A DNA stretch of 64,000 bases from NCBI RefSeq assembly GCF_003473485.1, contig NC_053044.1, positions 24,301,591 through 24,365,590 of the forward strand. The letters run 5' to 3'. Origin of the DNA: Medicago truncatula. Taxonomy: Eukaryota; Streptophyta; Magnoliopsida; Fabales; Fabaceae. The first letter of the stretch is position 1. Every line of letters starts with the position of its first letter. This document shows, one piece after another, positions 1 through 10,544 of the stretch. The position numbers and the translations under genes are program-made. The notes under the pieces were generated by a model. The model searched no databases. It was not told the origin of the DNA and saw only the letters and a program-made list of their open reading frames with translations.

Positions 1-261
1 GGCGGAAGGGGTTCTCTCCCTAATGACACTCCCCTTCCGATTCCTTGCCTCAAAGGTGATGCATTTTGTAGTAAACTTGGGCAGGAGAATACACGAAAGG
101 TTTAGCAGACCGTCAAAACGCACTCCAGGGACGTCTGACTTGGGTCAAGGGTGACAAACCTTACACGGCGCAAGATTTGGCTACGAAGCTAGGCTCGATT
201 TTGAAGGTTATACACAAATGTAAATGGTGCCGCTTGGAAGGGGTTATTATGACTTCATTTT

Positions 262-600
262 GAGTCGGCCGAGGACTTACGGAATATTTGGTCGGCTAGT
301 ACTATCAATTTAAGGCCAGGTCTCCTTCGTTTCTCCCAATGGCTAAAAGACTTTTCTCATTATTCACAGAACCAGACTCATGCTTCCATTTGGATCCGCT
401 TGGTCGAATTACCACAAGAATATTAGCAGGAACGTACTTTGAAGGAAATAGCAAGCGTGATTGGTACCCCAATTGACTTGGATGCCCGGCCCACACGTAA
501 TAGAGCTTATGGGCATGACACAATGATATTGGTTGACATTGATTTATTTAAACGTGCATTTGACGAAATTCTTTTGGAACGAGAAGGTTATGCTTTTTAA
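262..600 (+). pseudogene. DUF4283-type (LINE ORF1-like) protein fragment, broken
   Basis: Read from 262, the frame gives a run typical of plant DUF4283 proteins, which act as the nucleic-acid-binding ORF1 part of LINE-like elements. It includes an SAEDLR start, a WIRLVELPQEY motif, then EIASVIGTPI, AYGHDTMILVDID and a closing EGYAF before TAA at 598-600. A TAG at 424-426 interrupts it just where the family usually has Trp (EYW), so it reads as a TGG-to-TAG change. Sequence before 262 continues the homology only in another frame. No start codon or downstream partner ORF is present. It is a dead fragment; identity is from remembered family motifs. Confidence 0.7.
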
Positions 601-2216
601 ATTGGAAATAGATGAACTTTGTCAAAATGAGGTTTTCTGATTGGATAACTTGCAATTGGCTTTGTATACATGATAACATGGTGAAATAAGAATAAATCAA
701 CAACTGATTGGTGTATAATATGTTGTTTATCATGATGTGGTGATTTGTTCGTTTTTTATACGATTTGTGCTTTGTGAAACGATGTTGCTTCCTTGTGGTG
801 ATAATTGTTAATGATGAATATGTTGATGACTCTATTGATTATGACTTGTTGAATTGTATCAATGTAAATGCTTGATAATGCAATGGTGAATTTTGATGAA
901 GATATTAAATGATGGAGTGAATTGTATAATATAGAATTGGTGATTTTTGCATTGTCGAGTCTTTACTTGAAAGTCCATGCATTCATGTTCATGTTGAGTC
1001 TTTTGGTGAAGAACATAATCAGAGAGAAGCTACGTTATTTAGTGAAGAACGTAATCGGAGAGAAATTACGTTAGTGGATTCACACGGTAAAATTATCTCC
1101 GGAATCCAATTGGTACCACATGCATGTAGAAGTGTCTAGAACATTGCATGCACTTGAAGTTAGTGAAATGTGTCATACTTAAATATGTGACTTGGTGATT
1201 ATGTTCATTGGTTAAATTTTGTGAATGTTGGGATTATGTGAAATTGTGGACTTGTATATATTACTTTAGTATGATAATATTCATGTGGAGTTAATATTCT
1301 AGGAATGTTGAATACATACATGTGTATTTATTTAAAATCCTTCTCTTGTATCGTTTGTGATGCACGTCTAGGACTGCTTGTTATTTGTGAGCCTTTCTTG
1401 TATCACCTTAATACATGATAAGGATTGTTTATTGAGTTGTAACTCGTGTGCTACACCAAAGCTTTGAAGCACGGTTTTAGTTTGTGTTTGAAGGTAACTT
1501 CTTCATTTTGTGTTTAAATATGATAATCATAGGGGCTGTGATTAATTGTAGGATAGTGAGACGGGATCTCAGATCTAGGAGTTCCTAGGTTGAAGTTCTA
1601 GACGGGTAGGTCCTAGGTCTTAAGTTGTAAACGTGGTTTACTGAGAACTTTAGAATAAGGACTACACTAGTGAATTTCCTTCCTGACTTGGTAGCCCCAG
1701 AGTAGGTGTGTTTGTCGAACTAGGTCAACAAATTCTCTCTGCTATTTACTTTCTTATCTTTTATTTTCCAGCATATTTTATGTTTGCTAATATGATTTTG
1801 GAACATTAAACACAATATCTGTTTTCTATGATTCTGATGTTGGAACATTGCATAGAACATCGTAAAACAAATACGTTAGAATTTCAAAAATCCATGTTAA
1901 AATATAGTGGAAAAATGTAAATATGACGTAGTTGAGCAGAATGTAAACACTGATTTGAGCAAACCACATTGTGTGAGAATTGAACATATAAAATAAACTA
2001 CAAGCTTTGTTGATGTGTTGTGCAAGATGAGTGCGTGATGCAGAGAAAAAACAACATTTGACTTAGGAGGTGAAATAGAAAGAAAAAGAAAAGAAACACT
2101 AACGTAGTAAAATAAGTTAAATGCATCTTAAACTTAATATTCTCTTTCGGATATGGTCACATAAGCGTAAATGACTTAATTAGAACCTTGACTGTTACAA
2201 AGTAAGTGAAGAATAT
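601..2216. repeat. Intergenic stretch with LTR-retroelement debris
   Basis: No gene is visible. About 1010-1075 holds a roughly 34-bp imperfect direct repeat (units containing gaagaacrtaatc and gagagaa). It is followed near 1110 by TTGGTACCACATGCAT, a string also found in the solo LTR at about 58270. A clean stretch at 1550-1740 (tag-rich, ending gtcaacaaattctc) looks like another LTR piece. Neither has paired ends or target duplications that I could find. Confidence 0.4.
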
Positions 2217-3190
2217 TTTTTTTAACAAGCCAAAATGAAATATATATTACCACCGATGATTCATCTCGCACAAGGCGTGTCAAAGAGAATCACCAAAAAA
2301 GAATACAAACAGTAGTCAATGATGCATAATTAACAAGCACTGAAGAAGGGAAACAGAAAATCAAGAAGATTATAACCCGACACCTATACAAGACAAAGGG
2401 TGCTGCCAACAATCATGATAGCTAAAAAAAAAACGAAACATATTTGCCTTTAACTACCGGAAAGATAACAGTTTAACCTTGTCTGCTAAATATTGAGGAG
2501 CTGCAACCTTCTGCTGAAACACTATGTTGTTCCTTTCCTTCCAAATAATTCAGACACAAGCCAACCAGATTATCCAAAAAGAACATGTAAGATGAACGCG
2601 GAAACCTAGCCATCTGGCCAAACTGAAGATAATGCGACCTACTCCCAACCGAGTCGACGAAGGATAAGTGAAGCCACTGCAAAACCACGGACCACACACT
2701 ACCAAAAGTGTCGCAGCTGAAAAGGAGGTGAGTCGCGGTCTCCAAAGAGCCGCACCCACCCACACAAATGTTGTCACCGGTGTGAAGAATTTGACGCCGA
2801 ACGAGATTATCTTTGGTCGGAAGCCTATTGCGAAAAAGTCTCCAAGCGAACAATGAAACCTTTCGTGGAACCTGCGTATGCCAAACATCAACAGACAAGT
2901 CTTGTTAAGGAGGACATCGACCGTTGTGAGAAAGCGATAAGTTCCCTTAACAGATTAACCATTAACGGGATCAAGCAGCCACCTCCACCTGTCAGTAATA
3001 TTGTCCTGCAAAATAATATCCTGCGGCAAAACAGAGCACTCTGTAACACTCTCCTCCTCCTACGCTAATAGGCGCCTCCTCCACTCCCAAGCGGCACCCC
3101 CTTCCTCCAACCCCCTCCTCGACCTCTCCGCCACTATAACCCATCTATCGGTAACCAAATCAAAAAGGCGGGGAAATTTGACCCGTAACA
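2217..3190 (-). pseudogene. LINE retrotransposon 3' end: reverse-transcriptase zinc-binding region, decayed
   Basis: On the minus strand a 141-residue open stretch (2898 down to 2473) reads VWHTQVPRKVSLFAWRLFRN and then RLPTKDNLVRR, followed by a Cys/His pattern (ICVGGC, ATHLLFSC). This is the zf-RVT domain found after the reverse transcriptase of plant L1-type LINEs. Upstream codons at about 2900-3150, in shifted frames, continue the domain's N-terminal side (RRLLAWEEE-like and DRWRWLLDP-like). The T-run at 2217-2225 fits the poly(A) tail of a minus-strand insertion. No full RT domain is present, so this is a 5'-truncated, frameshifted copy. Confidence 0.7.
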
Positions 3191-3609
3191 CATAATATTT
3201 ACATTGGATAATCTGACATGGTCAAAGATAAGCTTTCGGATGTTCATCTTCGTTAAGATTAAGATAATAGGTGTTTAAATAGTAAAGAAAGGACAAAGAA
3301 CCAAAAATATCATCTAAAGTTATACTAGAGATTAATCCCCTCAAAATAATCGAGATCAATTTAAAGGATTGATATATCTAAACAAATGATTTTTTATACA
3401 CATCGACCGACCAATCAAATAGTTAAGGAATACAAGGAACACAAGTATCTATGATCTATCTATATTGGCTATTGAACCATATCATCAAGATTAATTTGAA
3501 AAGAATCTTTAAATTATTTTTTAAAAATTATAACATCAGACAATTTTGTTTCTAATATGAATGAAATTTCGAAACGATCATATAAAAATAAAAAAAATTA
3601 ATCACATTA
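3191..3609. other. AT-rich gap, no gene seen
   Basis: Low-complexity AT-rich sequence between the LINE fragment and the Helitron. I see no open frame with family features, no RNA gene and no paired repeat ends. Confidence 0.4.
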
Positions 3610-4530
3610 TCTTCTTATATATTAAAGTTAACAAGTAAGCCCTAATTTTAACCTAAACCCTATTGCATAATTTTACTGTTTTAACCCTAATGTTCACACC
3701 TAATCTCCTATTTTCATGAACAATCCTAATGCTCTCTCCTAATCTTCTTATATATTAAAGTTAACAAGTAAGCCCTATTTTTAACCTAAACCCTATTGCA
3801 TAATTTTACTGTTTTAACCCTAATGTTCACACCTAATCTCCTATTTTCATGAACAATCCTAATGCTCTCTCCTAATCTTCTTATATATTAAAGTTAACAT
3901 GTAAGCCCTAATTTTAACCTAAACCCTATTGCATAATTTTACTGTTTTAACCCTAATGTTCACACCTAATCTCCTATTTTCATGAACAATCCTAATGCTC
4001 TCTCCTAATCTTCTTATATATTAAAGTTAACAAGTAAGCCCTAATTTTAACCTAAACCCTATTGCATAATTTTACTGTTTTAACCCTAATGTTCACACCT
4101 AATCTCCTATTTTCATGAACAATCCTATTGCTCTCACCTAATCTTCTTATATATTAAAGGTAACCCGTAAGCCCTAATTTTAACCTAAATCCTATTGCAT
4201 AATTTTACCGTTTTAACCCTAATGCTCTCACCTAATCTTATATTTTCATGAACAACCTAATGCTCACACCTAATCTCATATTTTCATGAGCCCCAATTTT
4301 AACCTAAACCCTGTTGCATAATTTTACCGTTTTAACCCTAATGCTCACACCTAATCTTATATTTTCATGAACAACCCTAATGCTACCTAATCTCATATTT
4401 TCATGAGCCCTAATTTTAACCTAAACCCTGTTGCATAATTTTACCGTTTTAACCCTAATGCTCACACCTAATCTTCTATTTTCATGAACAATGCTAATGC
4501 TCACACCTAATCTCCTATTTTCATGAACAA
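3610..4530 (+). repeat. 133-bp minisatellite inside the Helitron, with degenerate tail
   Basis: The anchor cttcttatatattaaag begins at 3611, 3744, 3877, 4010 and 4143: four exact 133-bp steps. Units 1-4 are nearly identical. From unit 5 on, the array decays into shorter units (spacing of the string tgcataattttaccg about 119 then 117 bp) that have lost the tatatattaaag part. Each unit contains several aaccctaa-like strings, separated by other sequence, so it is not a telomeric array. Confidence 0.9.
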
Positions 4531-5163
4531 AGCAAATTGGCATCGCTTTATTTCCCCTATTTCTTCAAAATAAATCGCCCTATTTCTTCAACAAAACAAA
4601 TCGCCCTATTGGAATAAAAGGGTTTTGAAAGATTATAGCAACATTTTTTTTTGTTAATATTACACTTTTCATCCAAATTAGAACTGAACTCTCTTTGTTA
4701 AATATTTAACACAAAATGCACCTGAATTTCGCAATCTATATAAACAGATGGAAGAAACATTTCAACAAACAGTTAAAGGGTATCATTTACGGTAAAAGCC
4801 AAATATTCGATAAAAGGAAAATTATTTAAATAAAACATTTTACATGTTGAGGTTAAGAATGAACTATTTTTAGGTACATAATATAACATTAACATATAAT
4901 TTTTACAAAAGAATGAAGTAACATTTTTTCAAAAAAAAAAAAGAAAAATATGAAGTAACATACCAATAATATAATATTGACATATAATTTTAACAAAAGA
5001 ATGAAGTAAACACACGATTGATAAAAATTAATATTTTTTTGGTGAATAAGCGTGGTGTCTGAGGTTCGAATTCCAACATCTGCATATATTTGGGACCACA
5101 TATTTCATTCTCTTTGATATGCATTGAGATTTGTTTTTGTCTATTATATCTACAATGTATATG

Positions 5164-5194
5164 ACCCGTGCGGCAGCACGGGTGGAAAGTCTAG
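5164..5194 (+). other. Helitron 3' terminal hairpin and CTAG end
   Basis: An 8-bp GC-rich stem with a 4-base loop lies eight positions before CTAG. This is the known termination structure of plant Helitrons (CTRR end preceded by a short hairpin). Host sequence resumes with T at 5195. Confidence 0.85.
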
Positions 5195-5410
5195 TAGTTA
5201 TGAAAGACACAGTGTTACCTATTTGTGTTATCCTTATCCACATGGAAGTATAGTACAGATACTTTTTTGGAATAATCTCATTAGGAAACTCACCTGTTGT
5301 ACATTGTTGCTAGCATTTTCGAAAATTGACACTGATATTCCGTTTGAGAATTTTCTTAGAATCTTCAGCAACCACAATTTTCTTACAACTACAACTTCCA
5401 TCCAACAACT

Positions 5411-5418
5411 ATATATAT
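5411..5418 (+). promoter_or_regulatory. TATA box of the DUF4408/DUF761 gene
   Basis: TATATATA lies 72-79 bp before the ATG at 5490, leaving a short pyrimidine-rich 5' leader. It is 217 bp downstream of the Helitron end, so the distal promoter is transposon sequence. Confidence 0.55.
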
Positions 5419-5489
5419 CACCTTTGTTTTCTCATAATTATATCCATCTTTTTTTCTTCTATCACTTTTCCCCTCATTTACCAAAACCA

Positions 5490-6002
5490 ATGAACAAGTT
5501 TAAGAAATCTCAAGTTCTGGTATTATTTGTTCTACTTCTTTTCCTTGCTTTTATACCTTTATTACCTTCCTCTCTTAAATCTACCTACTTGTATTTCATC
5601 TCAAACTTCATCATCATTGTACTTGCTTCTGAAGCTGGCCTTTTTTCCCTATTATATAAGCCTTTAGAAGACAAAATGCAATCTTCTTCTCTTATCAAGA
5701 AACCTATTACACCCTCGGACGGATATTCCGAGAAAAAAGAAGCTACCATTAGTTCTGTCTCAAAACATGTTGAGAAGAGGCTTAAACCTGTTGAAAAGTC
5801 AGCATCTGAGACTGAGAGGGTTGTTTCTTTCACCAAAGTGGATATAGTGAAAAAGAGCACTTTCATAGGTAGTGGAGAGGATGATGATATTGAAATACAA
5901 GAGGAGATTGAGGGACTTAATGGTCAAGAGCTATATGTAAAAGCAGACGTTTTCATTAGGAACTTCTACAAACAGTTGAAGCTGCAGAAAGATGAATCTT
6001 AG
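5490..6002 (+). CDS. DUF4408/DUF761 family protein (170 aa)
   Basis: This intronless gene encodes a 170-residue plant protein of unknown biochemical role. After MNKFKKSQ, residues about 8-25 form a hydrophobic segment (VLVLFVLLLFLAFIPLL). A second hydrophobic stretch follows at about 36-55 (ISNFIIIVLASEAGLFSLLY), matching the two N-terminal membrane segments of DUF4408 proteins. The middle is Lys/Ser/Glu-rich. An acidic patch (GEDDDIEIQEE) precedes the C-terminal DUF761 motif ELYVKADVFIRNFYKQLKLQ. The reading frame stays open upstream to 5124, but 5490 is the ATG that follows a TATA box and gives the family's usual N-terminus. Members are often induced by stress or wounding; that is family knowledge, not seen here. 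Confidence 0.85.
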   Translation: MNKFKKSQVLVLFVLLLFLAFIPLLPSSLKSTYLYFISNFIIIVLASEAGLFSLLYKPLEDKMQSSSLIKKPITPSDGYSEKKEATISSVSKHVEKRLKPVEKSASETERVVSFTKVDIVKKSTFIGSGEDDDIEIQEEIEGLNGQELYVKADVFIRNFYKQLKLQKDES

Positions 6003-6154
6003 ATTTATTAGAAAGTTTTATAATAATGTGATTTCTATAGTCTTAAAGTAGAAACTTTTTTTTTTTCTTTTGAAAATAACTAAACTAGCTACCTTGAAAA
6101 TAACTATTTTTATTTTTTTTAGCTAAACTTAACTAGTATGTATGTATGTATAAA
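6003..6154. other. 3' flank of the DUF761 gene
   Basis: Short AT-rich 3' region with T-runs and a (tatg)n stretch at 6138-6150. Probable 3' UTR and spacer. Confidence 0.35.
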
Positions 6155-6720
6155 TTAAAATGTGATACAAGAACTGAAGTCACACGTTATTCTAATCCAC
6201 TCAATCTCATCAACTTTCAATCTAGTTTCCATTAAGAAAACCAGTTGAGGATTTTTAACTCTGAAAAGCCTTAGTAAGGCTCGAACTGCCTTCGGGTTAC
6301 CTAACCCTAAACAGTTCCAACTGATGATTTTCATTGTTGTAGGTGGTGTTGAACATCCAACACCACATCTGGTTTGTTTACAATAGTTTCAACCATCTTC
6401 ATATCTTGGCCCCTCTTTTTTGTCCCCAAATTGGAATTCTTCAGGTGTACCAACAAAAACTCTAAATCAGCAGGTGTTCACTTACATAGTACATTCTCTA
6501 GTTTTCTCCCTTTAGACATACTCTTCTTACATCTATCACCCTGCCTTGTCCATAGTATATCAAAGGTGCTAGAAAAGGCCACTGTTCCCAGCGATTCCGC
6601 AACAGTCTCAACCGCCTTGCTAGTTTTTCTTTTTCAGTATTCGTAACCTTTTTAGTTTGCACTTGTTGGAAACAATAGTTAAAAAAGTTGAAAATATTTT
6701 TGGTCACCGAAGAGACTACT
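6155..6720 (-). pseudogene. LINE ORF2 endonuclease start and preceding linker, truncated
   Basis: On the minus strand, ATG at 6334 opens MKIISWNCLGLGNPKAVRAL, the hallmark N-terminus of the apurinic endonuclease-like (EEP) domain of plant LINE ORF2. It continues VKNPQLVFLMETRLK and stops at 6155-6157 after 59 residues. A normal ORF2 has over 1000 residues, so nearly all is missing. The region up to 6720 has a Lys/Arg-rich open stretch (KKVTNTEKEKLARRLRLLRN) that suits the ORF1-ORF2 linker, with breaks. Host or target boundaries were not identified. Confidence 0.75.
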
Positions 6721-6924
6721 AGGCTGAGTCGCGGATTATGTCGCTATTTTAAGACTTTTCATGAAAATGCCAAAAATTGTGCAAACAGACTATTAACCAT
6801 GACGCCCCCAAGATAAAACAGTCTAGCTACAATTGTATCGGAGTCTTACTGTGTTGTAAGATCTGTTCTAGAAATACACCTTCATATGTGGTGTCAAGGT
6901 CACTCCAATATGGTATTGATACAT
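6721..6924. other. Gap without recognisable feature
   Basis: Nothing supported by sequence between the LINE piece and the LTR-like start at 6925. Confidence 0.3.
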
Positions 6925-8750
6925 GTAACACCCTAATTTTCTATTTTTAATTAATTCAATGATGTTTAATAGGCGGAATTTTGATAAATATTATTGTTGA
7001 TGCTGCTTGTACTTGAGTATTATTTTGTTGTTGAGAAAATAGAAATAATGATGTGTAGCGGGAGGTGGTTTGAGAAAATTAAAAGGAACAAAGAGGAGAG
7101 TCTTGACAAAATAAATAAAGAGTCGTGGGTGTGGAAAGTAAGATTTTAATAAGTGGGGGAGGGGAGAAGTAAAAGAGTACTGCGTAAGAAAGGAAGACAA
7201 TTATAGCAATTGCGAGCCCAAATATAAATAAGAATATTAGGGATTAAAAATCAATTTTGCTGATCAGAGTAAAGGGAGAAGAGAAGCAGGGGGAGAGAAG
7301 CGGAACCCTAGTGCAGCAACATCGAGCCAAACCGAAGGTTTCTATGGATTTGAGGTAAGGGGAGAATCTCTTCATATCTAGGGTTTAATATTTTGTTGTG
7401 GGTCTGTAAAGAGGTTAGAGGATGAGTGTTGTTATAATGGTGATGAAATTGTTGATAGGGTTATTTAATTCTTAAGATATGATTGTTATGATCAAGAATT
7501 CCACTGAAAAATTATGATGAATGAATGTAAAATTGTTGTTGAAAGAGTAAAACTAAGGGAACATAGTTTAGATATTAGGGTTAAGAATTTGACCTGAAAG
7601 AGTGTAAAATTGGATAGGTTAAGAGAGAATTAATGTCCGAATAGTAGGATAACCCTAAAGTGAAGTTTAGGGACGATTTGGGTAAGTTAAGGATCCAAAA
7701 ATGGGAGTTTGGGACGACTTAGGATTGATCTCGAGGCCGGAAACTTTGTTTTTCAGGTCTATGAATCGATTCAAATATATGTGAATCGTATCAATCTTCA
7801 TCTAGGGATTTTGAATCGACTCACAGACTCCTTGAATCATATCATAGAAAGTTTCTGGACTTGATTGAATCGATTCATATAAATGTGAATCGATTCAGAC
7901 TTAGATGTCTTCATGAAAGTTGTAGATACGGATGTCAACTTTCATGTGGCTTTGGAGGGAGTCCTTTTAGACTTCTACAACTTGAGTTATGATTGAATTA
8001 CCGTACATGGGTCATGTTGTGCTTTTCATGGAACTTCAACACAATCCTTTTAATGGACCTTAAAACATCCTAGAAAATAATAGTGAATTTAAGAAAGGTG
8101 TTAACGTGAAAGGTAAAATTAAGGATCCCTGAACTATATATCTAAAGGAGGAAGTGTGTTTAGGCATAAAAAGAAGTGATTACCTTAAGGAAATGGTGAG
8201 TCTAAAACATGAATTGGTGATAGCGGCGTAAGACAATAGAAGATAGTAACGATGAAACTATATATATATATATAGGAACCTAAATTAATGAGCCTAAAAG
8301 AATAGGGGGAAAACATTATGAGGAATGACGAATGTAGTGAAAAATATCTTAAGACTGGGAGCGAATGGTAAGACCTGTCACTAGGGCAAAAGATGTAAAA
8401 AATGGATATACAACTAATGATGGATGTGTGTTCTAAACATGATGTTGAAATAACGAAGACGTAAACTATATATATGATATGTAGATATGATGTTAATCGA
8501 TGAATAAGGTTGTAATATGATGAGGTATGATGATAGTATAAATGTTATATGACAATGATGAACGATGTAATAAATGATGCTTATGAAAGACTTGAAGGTA
8601 AAGTAGAGAGAGTTGTAAGAGGTTAATTCATGAACTAATAAAGATAAAAATAATAGTAAATTAGAGTAAAGGATAAATGTAGCGACGGGTATATATGAAG
8701 AGATAGAACATAGGAAACTTAGTTTACATGCATATTTAAATTGAGTTTGC
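6925..8750 (+). repeat. LTR-type repeat fragment starting TGTAACACCCTA
   Basis: The start TGTAACACCCTAATTTT closely resembles the start of the solo LTR at 56902 (TGTAACGCCCTAGTTG), and both carry an ag|gtaagg string about 400 bp in. At 7760-7905 it contains several copies of the palindrome GAATCGATTC or near versions; the solo LTR has a different palindrome cluster at the same relative place. I found no matching 3' end (GGTGTTACA) or target duplication, so it is probably truncated. The 3' limit given is a guess; the stretch from about 8100 is AT-rich with no other feature. Confidence 0.45.
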
Positions 8751-9258
8751 ATGTATAGACTTAAACTTAGTTCGAGTGAATCTTATTTTTAGTGATGTAG
8801 CCACTCTTAAGTTTAAACAATTTTTGTTAACACAAGTTTGTGCATACCTAAATTAAGTGTACATACTTAAATTTAATTTACGTTAGCCAACAGTTTGTGC
8901 ATACTTAAATTACATTTTAGTGTACATACCTAAATTTACGTTAAACTTATTTTAAGTTCTAAGTGATGTATGTAAATTTAAATTGTGTTATCCTGGGATT
9001 AACACTTAAACATAGTTAAGGCACACACCATAGAATAACTGCTTCCTCAGAGAAGACAAAAGGACATAGAACAAAGACAAAATAGAAACTCAACATCGTT
9101 GAAAAATTGGAAAAGAAGAAATCCATTTACCTGTATGGAGTAGAGTATGGATGGAAGATGTTCTGATAGAATCTTTAATTTTTCATTGAGATGGGTTGCA
9201 CACTCATGATTGTTTGAAAGATTAGAGTGCAACAACGAAGGAGTTTTGATAAAATATA
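8751..9258. repeat. Gap with a short imperfect tandem repeat
   Basis: About 8831-8950 holds two imperfect copies of a roughly 60-bp unit (gtttgtgcatacytaaatta ... gtgtacatacytaaattta). No gene is visible. Confidence 0.45.
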
Positions 9259-10325
9259 GGCTTAAATATGATTTTCATCCCTGTAATTTGAGTCAGTTTT
9301 GATTTTCGTCTCTTAAAAAAAAAAAAAAAACATTGAAAAACATCCCTGTAAAAAAAAATTTGTTTGAAAAAGGTCCCTGACCCCACTTTTTTGCTGATAT
9401 GGTATGGTTTTGGCCACGTGGCAGTTGCTGACTCTGCAACTTTTGCCACGTGGCAGTCCATGTCATTAACAAATTTAAAATTAGTTTTTAAATTCTGAAT
9501 TTTGTTTTAAATTTAAAAAACTGAAAAAAAATTCTAATATTTTTTTAAATATGAAGAAAAAAATTGGAAATTACTTTTTTTTTAAAATATGGAAATAAAT
9601 GTTTGAAAAATAAAATTAAAAATTATATAATCTCAAAATTTATAACTTTTGAAATTATAATTTTCAGTATTTTCGAAAGAAAAAAAAAGTAATGAATAAT
9701 ATTCAAATTAATTTTCACTTTTTTTTTCGAAAATTTTTAATTTTAACAGTTTTTTTTCGGAATTTTTTATGATTTTTAAATTTTTTTAATTTAAAAAAAG
9801 AATTTTCAGAATTTTGAAAGAAAAAAAAAATTAATTATGTGACATGCAACGTCAACGTCACATGGCAAAAGTTGCACAGTCAGCAACTGGCACGTGGCAA
9901 AAACAATGCCAAATTAGAGCAGAAGTGGGGCCAGGAATCTTTTTCAAACAAAAAAATTTTTACAGGGATGTTTTTCAAAGTTTTTTTTTTATAGGGACGA
10001 AAATCAAAACTCGAAAATTTTAATTTTAACAGTTTTTTTTCGGAATTTTTTATGATTTTTAAATTTTTTTAATTTAAAAAAAGAATTTTCAGAATTTTGA
10101 AAGAAAAAAAAAATTTAATTATGTGACATGCCACGTCAACGCCACATGGCAAAAGTTGCACAGTCAGCAACTGACACGTGACAAAAACAATGCCAAATTA
10201 GGGCGGAAGTGGTGCCAGGAACCTTTTTCAAACAAAAAAAACAGGGATGTTTTCAAAGTTTTTTTTTTACAGGGACGAAAATCAAAACTGGTCCAAATTA
10301 CAGGGACGAAAATCATATTTAAGCC
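9259..10325. mobile_element. Non-autonomous Mutator-like element (MULE), 1067 bp
   Basis: Terminal inverted repeats of about 30 bp begin GGCTTAAATATGATTTTC at 9259 and end with the inverse at 10325. They are flanked by a perfect 9-bp direct repeat, taaaatata (9250-9258 and 10326-10334). G-initial TIRs and a 9-bp target duplication are MULE traits. No transposase is encoded. The interior is AT-rich with homopolymer runs and several CACGTG-containing strings (gccacgtggc). The right third is tandemly duplicated. Confidence 0.85.
9728..10300. repeat. 284-bp tandem duplication inside the MULE
   Basis: The string cgaaaattt...aattttaacag starts at 9728 and again at 10012. The sequence after each is closely matched (including gccacgtcaacg-like and cagtcagcaactg strings) up to the right terminal repeat. 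The first copy lacks the outermost end, so the second copy carries the functional terminus. Confidence 0.8.
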
Positions 10326-10403
10326 TAAAATATATATGAAAAAGGGCAGTTTTGGTATTAACTTAAAACTTTAATTAAGTACGGGGTGAGACTAGAAAAA
10401 ATA

Positions 10404-10537
10404 TAAATTTATTTGATAAACATTAAAGTCTTCTTATATAGTTTTAGTACACAAATACACAATGCCTAAATAAATTTATTTGATAAACATTAAAGTCTTC
10501 TTATATAGTTTTAGTACACGAATACACAATTCCATAG
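10404..10537. repeat. 67-bp tandem duplication at the CNOT9 3' end
   Basis: The string aaatttatttgataaac begins at 10405 and again at 10472, and the rest of the unit is almost identical. Read on the minus strand each unit carries AATAAA, 70-140 bp past the CNOT9 stop, so the gene's 3' UTR probably has doubled polyadenylation signals. Confidence 0.85.
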
Positions 10538-10544
10538 TTTATAC

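Larger units (their letters stand above)
3610..5194 (+). mobile_element. Non-autonomous Helitron (about 1585 bp)
   Basis: The 3' end shows the Helitron signature: a perfect 8-bp hairpin (ACCCGTGC 5164-5171, loop ggca, GCACGGGT 5176-5183), then seven bases, then CTAG (5191-5194) followed by host T. The 5' end is taken at TC (3610-3611) preceded by A, giving the expected A^T insertion site. The same TCTTCTTATATATTAAAG string then recurs every 133 bp inside the element. No Rep/helicase ORF is present, so it would have depended on an autonomous relative. A tRNA-like B-box (ggttcgaattcc, about 5069) near the 3' side may be a captured SINE piece. The 3' end is firm; the 5' end is less so because of the repeats. 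Confidence 0.75.

Noticed and set aside
3650..4460. Repeated aaccctaa strings as an interstitial telomeric array
   Set aside because: They occur singly within a 133-bp unit and are not in tandem; the periodicity belongs to the Helitron minisatellite.
5040..5100. tRNA-like ggttcgaattcc string as a tRNA gene
   Set aside because: No partner stems; it lies inside the Helitron and is at most a captured SINE piece.
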